A DNA stretch of 50,033 bases, taken from Desulfosporosinus sp. GTDB taxonomy: Bacteria > Bacillota > Desulfitobacteriia > Desulfitobacteriales > Desulfitobacteriaceae. The translations under genes were made by a program, and so were the position numbers. Under the pieces are notes generated by a model, which was given only the letters and a program-made list of their open reading frames with translations, did not search any database and had not been told where the DNA came from. The stretch is taken from contig JARLHV010000113.1 of the NCBI GenBank assembly GCA_031292055.1, forward strand, positions 1 to 50,033, in the 5' to 3' direction. Below are positions 21,769 to 30,343 of this stretch, piece after piece; position 1 is the first letter of the stretch; every line of letters begins with the position of its first letter.

Positions 21769-24393
21769 ATGCCTCGAATGGTGATTTTAGACGGAAACAG
21801 CCTTGCAAATCGCGCCTTTTATGCTCTGCCGCCGTTGACCACGGCAGATGGGCGGCCAACGAATGTATTACACGGTTTTTTGACCATGCTTTTCAGATTA
21901 GAACAAGAGCAGCGGCCGGATTCCTGGGTGGTGGCTTTCGATAAAACCAAGGCAACGGTACGGATTGAACAGTATGCGGGGTATAAAGCACAGCGGAAGG
22001 AAACTCCGGAGGGATTACGCCCCCAGTTTGCTTACCTAAAAGAGATTTTAACAGAATTAGACGTGCCCATGCTGGAACTTGCTGGTTATGAAGCGGATGA
22101 TCTGATTGCCGCCGTAACGAAACAAGCAGAAGCACAGGGGATGGAGATTCAGATTTATACAGGCGACAGAGATGCCCTTCAATTGATATCTCCCAAGACG
22201 AATATTTTTCTGACTAAAAAAGGGATTAGTGACGTTGAATGTTATGATGAACACGTTCTATGGGAACGTTATCAGTTGCGTCCGTACCAAATCATTGATC
22301 TCAAGGGCCTTATGGGAGACAGCTCGGATAATATTCCAGGGGTCCCCGGTATCGGCGAGAAAACTGCGCTAAAATTACTCTGGGAGTTTGAAACAGTCGA
22401 GGGTGTTTTGGCGAATGTGGATAAGGTCTCTGGGAAAAAGCTGCAAAGCAATTTGAAAGAATTCGCTGATCAGGCAATGCTTAGTAAAAAGTTAGCAACA
22501 ATGCTGACCGAAGTTCCGTTGGCGTTTGCAATCGATGATTTTGTTTACCGCCGCTCACAAGCGACAAAAGTACTTCCAGTCCTTCAGAAGTATGATCTGA
22601 AGAGTGTGACTCGCTTATGGCAGGAACGTCATAAAGATGATGGGGGATCACTTGGAGAGAACCCGGATAATTTGTTGGAAGCTTGGCCTGAACGCACGCT
22701 TTCGGAAGAGGATTGGCTGGTGCAGATTGAAAAGTGGCAATCAGAGCAAGTTTCGCTGACGTTAGCCTGTCGTTATGAGGGAATAGGATTACAAGGCGGA
22801 CTCTGGATGGAATGGGGAGTGGCTACCCAAGGTGAGACTTTTACGCTGACACGTACGGAAGCATCCCAGAGCGTTGTCAAGGCGTGGCTAGACCTGTTGG
22901 CTAATAAGCAGGTTTATAAAACTTTGGCCGATAGTAAAACAGTGGCTTTGTTGCTAGCCAATGAAGGTACTTCCTTAAAGGGGCTCGTACTGGATCTGAG
23001 CTTAGCGTCTTATTTGCTTCAATCCACTCGGACAAAATTTGCCCCGCTGGATTTGGTCAAAGAATACGTACCTAATCAAGAGGTCTTCCGGAACGTCGCG
23101 GAGGAAGCGGCCGCTTTAGCCCAAGTTGCCCCCAAGTTTAATGAAGAGATTCATTTACTGGGACTGGCACACCTGCTCCATGAAGTGGAAGAACCGTTAA
23201 GTTTGATACTTGCGCAAGTGGAACGCCATGGAATCGCGGTTGACGCAGATCAGTTGACTAGTTTTGGTGAAGGGATAAGTATCACGTTAAAACAACTGGA
23301 GCAAGATATATATGTTCTAGCTGAGGAAACCTTTAATATCAATTCGCCCAAACAAATGGGAACGATTCTTTTTGAAAAACTTGGTCTCCCCACGGCTAAG
23401 AAGACTAAAACAGGGTATTCCACCGATGCTGAGACGTTAGAGGAACTGCGCTTAGCCCACCCAATTGTGGAAAAAATCCTCGACTATCGGCAATTGAATA
23501 AACTGATGTCAACCTATGTGAATGGCTTGTTAGCCCAAGTGAAGGATGGTCGAATTCATACCACATTTCAACAAACAGTAACAGCAACTGGTCGTTTATC
23601 AAGTACGGAACCAAATTTGCAAAATATTCCTATTCGGCTGGAGCAGGGACGATTGCTAAGGAAAGTTTTTCATCCTACGCAACCGGGTTGGCTGCTCTTA
23701 TCCGCTGATTACTCTCAAATCGAACTTCGAATTCTAGCTCACTACTCTCAAGACCCTCTCCTTTGTGAATCGTTTGCGCTGGGACAAGATGTGCATACCC
23801 GAACGGCAGCGGAAGTCTTTGGCATCTCGCTGGAAGCAGTCACCCCGAACATGCGTCGGAGTGCCAAGGCGGTCAATTTCGGGCTAGTGTACGGATTAAC
23901 TGAGTTTGGTCTTTCGAGGGATTTAGGGATTCCACGTAAAGAATCTAAATTTTATATCGAACAGTATTTTAAACGCTATAGTGGGGTTAAACGGTATCTT
24001 GAAGAGGTTGTGGCTCAGGCCAAACAAGAGGGACAAGTCCGCACTTTGTTAAATCGTCTGCGCCGTATTCCCGAATTGCTGAGTTCTAATCGAGTTCAAC
24101 GTCAGTTTGGAGAACGTATTGCCATGAATACCCCAGTGCAAGGGACGGCAGCCGACATTATGAAATTAGCCATGATTAATGTCGCGGAAGGATTGAAACC
24201 CTTCCGAGCGGCTATGTTACTGCAGGTACATGATGAGCTCCTGCTCCAGGTGGCTCCAGAGGATTTGGAGGGTGTAGCACGTATGCTGATCGAAAAAATG
24301 GAAAATGCTTGGCGGCTTTCTGTGCCTATGACGGTGGAATGTAAAGTCGGACCCAATTGGTATGACATGCAGCCGTTTAAGCCACAGGATTAA
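21769..24393 (+). CDS. polA: DNA polymerase I
   Basis: 874 residues, normal length for a Firmicute Pol I. Residues 1-290 are the 5' nuclease (MVILDGNSLANRAFYALPPL; LAGYEADDLIAA; TGDRDALQL; GLMGDSSDNIPGVPGIGEKTA). The middle ~300-480 is the 3'-5' exonuclease fold, where I do not see the usual DxE acidic set, so proofreading is probably absent as in many relatives. The polymerase domain has motif A (LLSADYSQIELRILAHYS), the O helix (RRSAKAVNFGLVYGLTEFGL) and motif C (LQVHDELLLQV). It fills gaps in repair and removes Okazaki primers. mutM follows after 15 bp, as in Bacillus. Promoter at 21713-21741; the site before ATG is the weak TTGGGGGTTTTACG. Confidence 0.97.
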   Translation: MPRMVILDGNSLANRAFYALPPLTTADGRPTNVLHGFLTMLFRLEQEQRPDSWVVAFDKTKATVRIEQYAGYKAQRKETPEGLRPQFAYLKEILTELDVPMLELAGYEADDLIAAVTKQAEAQGMEIQIYTGDRDALQLISPKTNIFLTKKGISDVECYDEHVLWERYQLRPYQIIDLKGLMGDSSDNIPGVPGIGEKTALKLLWEFETVEGVLANVDKVSGKKLQSNLKEFADQAMLSKKLATMLTEVPLAFAIDDFVYRRSQATKVLPVLQKYDLKSVTRLWQERHKDDGGSLGENPDNLLEAWPERTLSEEDWLVQIEKWQSEQVSLTLACRYEGIGLQGGLWMEWGVATQGETFTLTRTEASQSVVKAWLDLLANKQVYKTLADSKTVALLLANEGTSLKGLVLDLSLASYLLQSTRTKFAPLDLVKEYVPNQEVFRNVAEEAAALAQVAPKFNEEIHLLGLAHLLHEVEEPLSLILAQVERHGIAVDADQLTSFGEGISITLKQLEQDIYVLAEETFNINSPKQMGTILFEKLGLPTAKKTKTGYSTDAETLEELRLAHPIVEKILDYRQLNKLMSTYVNGLLAQVKDGRIHTTFQQTVTATGRLSSTEPNLQNIPIRLEQGRLLRKVFHPTQPGWLLLSADYSQIELRILAHYSQDPLLCESFALGQDVHTRTAAEVFGISLEAVTPNMRRSAKAVNFGLVYGLTEFGLSRDLGIPRKESKFYIEQYFKRYSGVKRYLEEVVAQAKQEGQVRTLLNRLRRIPELLSSNRVQRQFGERIAMNTPVQGTAADIMKLAMINVAEGLKPFRAAMLLQVHDELLLQVAPEDLEGVARMLIEKMENAWRLSVPMTVECKVGPNWYDMQPFKPQD

Positions 24394-24408
24394 GATTGAG
24401 GAGGGTAT

Positions 24409-25230
24409 ATGCCAGAACTCCCAGAGGTTGAAACGATTCGACGGACATTAGTCGAACACGTTAAAAATAGTAAAATTGAGGAAATTAAGCTGATCTGGCC
24501 CGGTGCTGTTTGTGGATGGGAAGATCAGTCGTTTGAAGCTTTAGTCACCGACCGACGAATCCAAACGATTGATCGCCGTGGGAAATATCTCTTAATCCGA
24601 CTGGATGAGGATTTGACGTTAATTGCGCATATGAGAATGACCGGACGCTTGAATTATTACCCGGAAAACCAGGAACCCGAAAAGCATACTCACGTGGTTT
24701 TCCGCTTGGAACATGGAGAAATACATTTTTCAGATGTGCGGAAATTTGGTCGTATTCAAGCCATACCAACCCCCCTATGCATCAGTGGATCATCTCTATG
24801 TAAACTAGGACCTGAGCCCTTAGAGACAGAATTTACATCCGAAGTTTTGAGAGAGCGTTTTGGGAAGAAAAAACTCCCTCTCAAGGCAGCCTTGCTCGAT
24901 CAGCATGTCCTGGCAGGCTTGGGTAACATCTATGTGGATGAGTCCCTTTTTAGGGCGGGAATATCTCCCGGACGTGGGACAGACACCCTAACCGAGGCGG
25001 AGATTTCTAAACTCCATCATGCCATACAAGATGTCCTTCAAGCCGGAATTGATGCTCAAGGGACCTCCTTTCGAGATTACCGAGACGCCAATGGAGAAAA
25101 AGGATTCTTTGAACAAGAGCTACAAGTGTACGGACGAGGTGGGAAACCCTGCAAAGTTTGTGAGCAGTCATTAGAACGCATACGTCTCGCGGGGCGGACG
25201 ACGGTTTATTGTTCAAGGTGTCAGAAGTAG
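24409..25230 (+). CDS. mutM: Formamidopyrimidine-DNA glycosylase
   Basis: 273 residues, the standard size. It begins MPELPEVETIRR with catalytic Pro2 and Glu3 and ends with the zinc finger (CKVC at about 248 and CSRC at the end). Lys in GKYLLI and the HMRMTGRL segment are the usual active-site features. It removes 8-oxoguanine and formamidopyrimidines and cuts the abasic site. Co-transcribed with polA (GATTGAGGAGGGTAT before ATG). A strong terminator follows at 25239, so the conserved downstream partners ytaF and coaE are now transcribed separately. Confidence 0.97.
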   Translation: MPELPEVETIRRTLVEHVKNSKIEEIKLIWPGAVCGWEDQSFEALVTDRRIQTIDRRGKYLLIRLDEDLTLIAHMRMTGRLNYYPENQEPEKHTHVVFRLEHGEIHFSDVRKFGRIQAIPTPLCISGSSLCKLGPEPLETEFTSEVLRERFGKKKLPLKAALLDQHVLAGLGNIYVDESLFRAGISPGRGTDTLTEAEISKLHHAIQDVLQAGIDAQGTSFRDYRDANGEKGFFEQELQVYGRGGKPCKVCEQSLERIRLAGRTTVYCSRCQK

Positions 25231-25238
25231 TGATACGA

Positions 25239-25277
25239 GGGAACCCACATTTTTTATTGTGGGTTCCCTTGTTTTTT
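25239..25277 (+). terminator. Terminator of polA-mutM
   Basis: GGGAACCCACA (25239-25249) pairs perfectly with TGTGGGTTCCC (25258-25268), followed by TTGTTTTTT. Confidence 0.9.
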
Positions 25278-25322
25278 CGTATAGAAAATTATAATAAGGC
25301 CTTTAGTTTAATTAACCTAAAG

Positions 25323-25351
25323 TATTCCATAATATGGTATAATAAGGAATA
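25323..25351 (+). promoter_or_regulatory. Extended -10 promoter with nested palindromes, tubulin-like gene
   Basis: TGGTATAAT (25335-25343) is an extended -10 without a good -35. CCATA-a-TATGG (25327-25337) abuts it, and TATTCC (25323-25328) mirrors GGAATA (25346-25351). This may be an operator. A leader of about 120 nt follows; it holds a decoy-like GAAGGAGGTTGACT at 25370 followed by a six-codon frame. Confidence 0.5.
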
Positions 25352-25468
25352 AGAGTTTATCAATTTCAACGAAGGAGGTTGACTAAAAAGGGTTTCTAAG
25401 TTTTGTGACTTATTAATCTTGGTTGAGTTTTGGCAAGAGAACTATAACTTACAAGGGAGAGGAATAAA

Positions 25469-26788
25469 ATGGAGCTCAATATAAAAGAAGCGTTTGAGTT
25501 TGGTGTCTCGTTAAAAGCTATTGGTTGTGGTCAAGGTGGATCAAACCTTGTTGCTGCTGGAAATAATATAGGACTGTTTGAGCAAATTGCTGCTATTAAT
25601 ACTACGACTGCAGATGAGATGTCTGTGCCACTTGCAAATCAAATTTATTGCTTCAATCAGGATAATCAAAAACGTGGGGCTGGTAAAGACGCCCTCAAAG
25701 GAGGAAGGTTATTCGCGCAGAATATTGACATCGTACGAGAACGGCTGGCAATTATATTTAGTGAAGGGTCAGAGGATGCTTTTTATATTTTAAGTACCTC
25801 GCTTGGTGGGGGGTCCGGTAATGGTATGGTTAATCTTTTGGCCAAAGATTTAAAGGCTGCTATGGAGGATAATCCCAAACTAATTCTGGGGTTAATGACC
25901 TTTCCAGAAGATTCTTTTATAGAATTGAGATCGGCTAAAAATGCTCTTATATCGTTGCAAGATTCAAGCTCGAACAACATCTATGACAGTCTGTTTTTAG
26001 TGGATAATAACAAGGTCTATAAAAAATTACCTAAATTTGGTTCCTTGGCAAAAATTAATGAACGTATTTGGCAACCCATAAAACATGCATTTACTTACGT
26101 AGGCGCTAATTCTACAGCAACACTGGACGTTGAAGATTTTGAAGCCATATTTAAGTGTGGTCGTTGTGCAGTGATCTATGAAACGACAGTTTCGAGTGAT
26201 GTGAATGTTGAAGCCTTACGTGAAAGTATTATGCGTTCTTGGGAGGAAGACAATCATTATTATGTTCATTCAAATCCTCAACGTTTAATGTCTGATGATT
26301 ATCATTATGGCTTTGGACTACTAATCGGTGCACCAAGCAATTTGATTGAGCGCAAGAGATCATTATTTGAGAACACTTTTGCCAGTATTAGAAATATTTT
26401 AAATAACCCTCAGTTATCCTATAAGGGTTTTATTACGGATGATACTTTAAAGGATAAATATCGAATTATTACGATTATTACCGGTTTGCCTTATCCCGTG
26501 GAACGTATTCAGAGTCTTAACGGTATTGTTCAACAGAGCACGAACAATAGTGTTGATGATACGCCTAATTTCCTCAAAGGTATTAATCGCCAAACTCTAA
26601 TTGGCCAACCATCAACTAAGAAAACTTCTAAGGATGGGTTTGACATGTTCAGCCTTTTAGCAGAAGTTTTTCCAGCAGAGCAATCAGCAGCTGCTAAAGA
26701 GGACTTTTCAATGGATACTGTAGTTTCGCTTAATAGCCCCCCTAAGTCTCCGAAAAAGGGAAGACTCAATTTTGGCTCCAGAAGGTAA
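25469..26788 (+). CDS. Tubulin/FtsZ-superfamily GTPase (TubZ-like)
   Basis: 439 residues. N-terminal nucleotide-binding motifs of the superfamily are present but divergent: IGCGQGGSN (residues 18-26; FtsZ has GxGGGGxN), AINTTTAD (42-49; FtsZ T3 NTD), and GGGSGNG at 113-119, which matches the tubulin signature GGGTG[ST]G with changes. The T7-like loop TLDVED keeps acidic Asp220 and Asp223 needed to hydrolyse the neighbour's GTP, but has Thr where FtsZ has Asn. The tail is poorly conserved, disordered and basic (SPPKSPKKGRLNFGSRR), like filament tails that bind partners. It is not the cell's ftsZ: ftsA is absent and the sequence is too far. It stands alone, with own promoter and terminator, between mutM and an ABC-F gene. 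Phage/plasmid TubZ is the closest style, so segregation or cytoskeletal function is possible. Confidence 0.8.
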   Translation: MELNIKEAFEFGVSLKAIGCGQGGSNLVAAGNNIGLFEQIAAINTTTADEMSVPLANQIYCFNQDNQKRGAGKDALKGGRLFAQNIDIVRERLAIIFSEGSEDAFYILSTSLGGGSGNGMVNLLAKDLKAAMEDNPKLILGLMTFPEDSFIELRSAKNALISLQDSSSNNIYDSLFLVDNNKVYKKLPKFGSLAKINERIWQPIKHAFTYVGANSTATLDVEDFEAIFKCGRCAVIYETTVSSDVNVEALRESIMRSWEEDNHYYVHSNPQRLMSDDYHYGFGLLIGAPSNLIERKRSLFENTFASIRNILNNPQLSYKGFITDDTLKDKYRIITIITGLPYPVERIQSLNGIVQQSTNNSVDDTPNFLKGINRQTLIGQPSTKKTSKDGFDMFSLLAEVFPAEQSAAAKEDFSMDTVVSLNSPPKSPKKGRLNFGSRR

Positions 26789-26863
26789 CTGATTTTTTTC
26801 AATAAGATCCATAATTGTTTGGTGTAATTAAGTCGCTTAATAAGAAAATCATGAAGTAATGAT

Positions 26864-26906
26864 AATAGCACCAGCGTTCTGAGAGATAGACTGCTGGTGC
26901 TATTTT
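26864..26906 (+). terminator. Terminator of the tubulin-like gene
   Basis: AATAGCACCAGC (26864-26875) pairs with GCTGGTGCTATT (26893-26904), followed by TTGCC. The rest of 26789-27089 holds only the ABC-F promoter. Confidence 0.7.
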
Positions 26907-26984
26907 GCCGATCAGAAAATTATTAATAATAGGGAATGAGGAAAAAAAGTTGATTTAGAGTCCACTGGAAAGTCATTCTAGCGT

Positions 26985-27013
26985 TTGTTAGAAAGCAGTG
27001 GGTATGATATAGT
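26985..27013 (+). promoter_or_regulatory. ABC-F promoter, near copy of the polA promoter
   Basis: TTGTTA (26985-26990), 17 bp, TATAGT (27008-27013). From GTTTGTTAGAAAGCAGT to AAAGATT it differs from 21711-21756 at only about five positions. The TTG at 26985 is the -35 box, so a long reading frame that opens there cannot start there. Confidence 0.75.
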
Positions 27014-27089
27014 GAAATGCAAAAGATTCATAGAAAATAACGATACCACGGATGGTAATTTTGAGGAAATAAAGGGGCCATCTAGAGAA

Positions 27090-28931
27090 ATGAGTGTTTT
27101 ATTTTGCCGGGATTGCGGCATTGATATATCAGGTGAACCGCTGTTTCGACGGGTCAGTTTTGCTTTGGAACATGGGGAAAAAGCTGCCTTGGTCGGCCCG
27201 AATGGAGCGGGTAAAACTACCCTAATCCGGGCTTGCTTGGGTGGTCTACGCTTAGAAAGCGGTGAAGTACAAATCCTGGGTTCCTACGGATACCTTCCTC
27301 AAACACCGATTGTTGAGGGTGAGGGAAGTGTTTTTGAGTGTGTTCTTCAAGAACGAGCGGATTTATTGCAAATGCAGGAACAGCTGCGTGAATTAGAAGA
27401 GAAGATGGCTCTCACGCACAGTGAGAAAGTCATGGAGCAATATGCTGCTATGACAGAGTTATTTGAACGTCAGGGAGGTTATGCCTTAGAGGCCTTGGTT
27501 CGGAGAATCTTGGCCGGACTTGGACTGGAAGCAGAGATGAATTCTCAAATTACTTGTTTGAGCGGTGGGCAGAAGACCCGGCTAGCCTTATGCAAGCTTT
27601 TGCTTCGATCGCCAGAGCTCTTAATTTTGGATGAGCCCACCAATCATTTGGATATCACAGCTCTAGAGTGGCTGGAAGGGTATTTGCGAGATTACCAAGG
27701 GGCGCTACTCATAGTGTCTCATGACCGATATTTTCTGGATCGCACGGTGTCTAAGGTTTTCTGCTTAGAAAATGGCAGTCTAAAAGGCTATACTGGAAAT
27801 TATTCGGAATATGAACTTCAGCGTGTCTTGGAAAATATAACAATCAGCCGTGAAGCAGAGCGACTAGCCAATAAAATTGCCAAACTTGAGGAGTATGTTC
27901 GCAGGAACAAAGCGGGAGTTAATTCGAAACAGGCCCGTGGTCGTGAGAGCCAGCTACAGAAGCTTAAACCGATCCAAGTCACAAAAATAGACCATGGACT
28001 TGCTATGTCATTAGGGAGTGGAGGCCGAAGTGGGGACCGTGTTCTTCTGATGGAGGACCTGTCGATTACGTACGGAGCGCGGACTCTATTTTCTAACGTG
28101 AAATTGGATTTGAGACGGGGAGATCGGGTCGCCTTACTGGGCAAAAACGGAATTGGAAAAACTTCGATTCTAAAGGCTATTCTTCACCAAACTCGTTTTA
28201 CGGGAACTATACGTTTAGGCGCGAATGTTAAGATTGCCTATTATTCTCAAGAGCATGAGAATCTGGGCAATTCAGGAACAGTGATGGACGAAATTCGGGG
28301 TGTCTCAAAGTTAAAGGATCCGGAAATCAGAAGTTTACTGGCTCGCTATGGTTTTAGAAAAGATGACGTGTTTAAGCACGTTTCCGTGCTGAGTGGGGGA
28401 GAAAAGAGCCGACTGGCCTTGTGCAAGCTTTTTCTTGAGCAAGGAAACTTGTTATTGTTAGATGAACCGACCAATCATCTTGATGTGGAAACTCGTGGAG
28501 TCCTGGAAGAAGCACTCCAAGAGTATGATGGAACTGTGCTCGTTGTTTCTCATGACCGTTACTTTTTAGATAAAGTTGTTTATAAGATTGCGGAACTTAC
28601 AACTCAGGGCTTGTTACTTTACGAAGGAGATTATACAGGTTTCAAGGAGTATAAACAGCAAGAGGAAATGATCGTCGCGCCTATCGAACGAAATTCTAAG
28701 CCGAGTTATCAAGATCAGCAAGAAACGCGTAGTGTGGCGCGCGAGAAAAAACGGATGAAGCAGTTAGAAATAGAAATTGAAGATTTAGAGAGGGCACTTC
28801 AAACCTTAGAAACAGACCTTGCTTTAGCAGATACTAATTATGAATTAGCCATGAAGCTTCATGAAGAGTGCGAAAAGGTCAAGATTCGCCGAGATAGCGT
28901 CTTAGAAGAATGGATTGCCGGGAGTGATTAG
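27090..28931 (+). CDS. ABC-F family ATPase
   Basis: About 613 residues with two ABC domains and no membrane part. Domain 1: Walker A GPNGAGKTT, signature LSGGQKTRLAL, Walker B LLILDEPTNHLD. Domain 2: GKNGIGKTS, LSGGEKSRLAL, LLLLDEPTNHLD. Between them is the charged linker typical of ABC-F (SREAERLANKIAKLEEYVRR), and a C-terminal coiled coil follows. ABC-F proteins bind the ribosomal E site and rescue stalled or drug-blocked ribosomes. The frame extends to 26985, but that point is the -35 box; the ATG at 27090 after AAAGGGG, giving MSVLFCRDCGIDISGEPLF, is the family-like start. It lies between mutM and ytaF, genes that are adjacent in relatives, so it was probably inserted. Confidence 0.9.
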   Translation: MSVLFCRDCGIDISGEPLFRRVSFALEHGEKAALVGPNGAGKTTLIRACLGGLRLESGEVQILGSYGYLPQTPIVEGEGSVFECVLQERADLLQMQEQLRELEEKMALTHSEKVMEQYAAMTELFERQGGYALEALVRRILAGLGLEAEMNSQITCLSGGQKTRLALCKLLLRSPELLILDEPTNHLDITALEWLEGYLRDYQGALLIVSHDRYFLDRTVSKVFCLENGSLKGYTGNYSEYELQRVLENITISREAERLANKIAKLEEYVRRNKAGVNSKQARGRESQLQKLKPIQVTKIDHGLAMSLGSGGRSGDRVLLMEDLSITYGARTLFSNVKLDLRRGDRVALLGKNGIGKTSILKAILHQTRFTGTIRLGANVKIAYYSQEHENLGNSGTVMDEIRGVSKLKDPEIRSLLARYGFRKDDVFKHVSVLSGGEKSRLALCKLFLEQGNLLLLDEPTNHLDVETRGVLEEALQEYDGTVLVVSHDRYFLDKVVYKIAELTTQGLLLYEGDYTGFKEYKQQEEMIVAPIERNSKPSYQDQQETRSVAREKKRMKQLEIEIEDLERALQTLETDLALADTNYELAMKLHEECEKVKIRRDSVLEEWIAGSD

Positions 28932-28994
28932 TTTCACCAAATAGCATAGGAACCCATATATTATTCTGAAGTCACGAGATGGAGGGATACATAT

Positions 28995-29654
28995 ATGGGA
29001 GTAGCTTTACTTATGGCAGTGGCTTTGAGTTTGGATGGATTGGGTGTGGGGTTGGCTTACGGATTACGTCGCATTCGCTTGCCCTTGAATTCGCTTATGG
29101 TCATTGCGCTGTGTACTGTTTTGGCAATGGGTACATCCATGCTTTTAGGCAGTTGGGTGACGTTATGGCTTAAGTTTATCCCAGCACGTTCCTTGGGAGC
29201 TTTGATTTTAGTTGCTTTGGGGGTTTTTCAGTTGGCAAGGACGATATTGAACCGCAAACAGGAGAGTTTTCCGCAAGCGGTTCCGGCTATCGCTGTTGTC
29301 CATCCAAAAGCTGTGCTAGAGCCAGTTTTCAGAGTCCAGTTACATTTTTTGGGGTTAGTGATTCAGGTGTTAAGAACCCCTCAGTTAGCGGATGTTGATG
29401 GCTCAGGAGGAATTAGTCTTCGAGAAAGTCTTTTGTTGGGGAGTGCGCTGGCAATGGACGCCTTTGCTAGCGGGATTGGAGCTGCAATGGCAGGGATGAC
29501 GCTATCTGTGATTGGAATCGTGGCCTTAACTCAAATTATAATGTTGCGCTTAGGCCAAAAAATGGCCGGCAAGATCCCAGAAACTTGGACGTCCAAAGCG
29601 GACTATTTGCCAGGTGCGGTGTTAATCATGGTCGGATTGGGTAAATTGATCTGA
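28995..29654 (+). CDS. ytaF: Sporulation membrane protein YtaF
   Basis: 219 residues, six or so membrane segments. The two ends carry the repeated family motif ALSLDGLGVGLAYGLR and ALAMDAFASGIGAAMAG, as in MntP/YtaF-type proteins, and the loop before the second has DVDGSGGISLRE, an EF-hand-like sequence common in YtaF. The protein is conserved in spore formers next to coaE; its biochemical role is not known to me, though the MntP likeness suggests cation transport. GATGGAGGGATACATAT precedes the ATG. The stop is 10 bp before coaE, so the two are co-transcribed. Confidence 0.9.
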   Translation: MGVALLMAVALSLDGLGVGLAYGLRRIRLPLNSLMVIALCTVLAMGTSMLLGSWVTLWLKFIPARSLGALILVALGVFQLARTILNRKQESFPQAVPAIAVVHPKAVLEPVFRVQLHFLGLVIQVLRTPQLADVDGSGGISLRESLLLGSALAMDAFASGIGAAMAGMTLSVIGIVALTQIIMLRLGQKMAGKIPETWTSKADYLPGAVLIMVGLGKLI

Positions 29655-29664
29655 GGTGAGGCAT

Positions 29665-30270
29665 GTGTTGACCATCGGACTGACGGGTGGGATAGGGAGC
29701 GGTAAATCAACGGTAGCGCAGTGGTTTAAAAAGCAGGGGGTACCTGTGCTGGATGCTGACAAAACGGTTCACCGTTTGTTGCAAACGGATTGGCCGACCA
29801 TTTCAAAACTGATTCATGAATTTGGGCCTGAGATCCTAGGAGAAAATGGACAAATTAATCGTTCAAATTTAAGTAAACAGGTTTTCTGCGATGACGATGC
29901 ACGAAAGCGCCTAGAGCGCATCGTGCATCCTGGTGTGATTAAAAGCATGAAAGATGAGCAAGCTGCGCTTCGAGATAACGGAACGGAAGTTTGTGTGTGG
30001 GATGTACCTCTGCTCTTTGAAGCAGGACTCGAACAGCTCGTTGACGAAGTTTGGGTTGTGTGGGTACCTCGGGAGCTCCAGATTCTGCGTGTTCTTGGGC
30101 GGGACAAACTCAGCCGGACTGAGGTGGAAGCTCGTATGGCAGCCCAAGGGTCGTTGGATGAAAAGCGTAAGCAAGCCGATGTGGTTATTGATAACTCTGG
30201 AAGCGAGTTGGAGACGGAACGTCAACTTGAAGAAGCATGGAAGAAATTACTTAATAAAGCAAAGGGTTAG
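29665..30270 (+). CDS. coaE: Dephospho-CoA kinase
   Basis: About 201 residues. P-loop GLTGGIGSGKST at the N-terminus, LDADKTVHRLL (CoA-binding Asp), and the lid region DKLSRTEVEARMAAQ. It adds the 3' phosphate to dephospho-CoA, the last step of coenzyme A synthesis. The frame opens at a GTG at 29656, but GAGGTGAGG (29653-29661) favours the GTG at 29665, giving MLTIGLTGG; a TTG at 29668 is also possible. It follows ytaF as in Bacillus and is followed by a lytic transglycosylase, as often in Clostridia. Confidence 0.95.
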   Translation: MLTIGLTGGIGSGKSTVAQWFKKQGVPVLDADKTVHRLLQTDWPTISKLIHEFGPEILGENGQINRSNLSKQVFCDDDARKRLERIVHPGVIKSMKDEQAALRDNGTEVCVWDVPLLFEAGLEQLVDEVWVVWVPRELQILRVLGRDKLSRTEVEARMAAQGSLDEKRKQADVVIDNSGSELETERQLEEAWKKLLNKAKG

Positions 30271-30343
30271 TGATTCATAATAGAGGAGGCTCTGTAAATA
30301 CATTTAAGATAAGTACCGAGCTAAATCGAGAAGAGGAGATGGG

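Noticed and set aside
25469..26788. The cell's main ftsZ gene
   Set aside because: Core motifs are too divergent and ftsA/division genes are absent; better seen as a separate tubulin-family protein.
26985..27089. Longer ABC-F protein starting with TTG at 26985
   Set aside because: That TTG is the -35 hexamer of the duplicated promoter; the transcript begins downstream of it.
29393..29430. EF-hand calcium site in YtaF as a novelty
   Set aside because: DxDGSGxIxxxE is common in the YtaF family.
29911..30225. Long antisense ORFs across coaE and other core genes
   Set aside because: They are shadows of conserved coding genes with no signals of their own.
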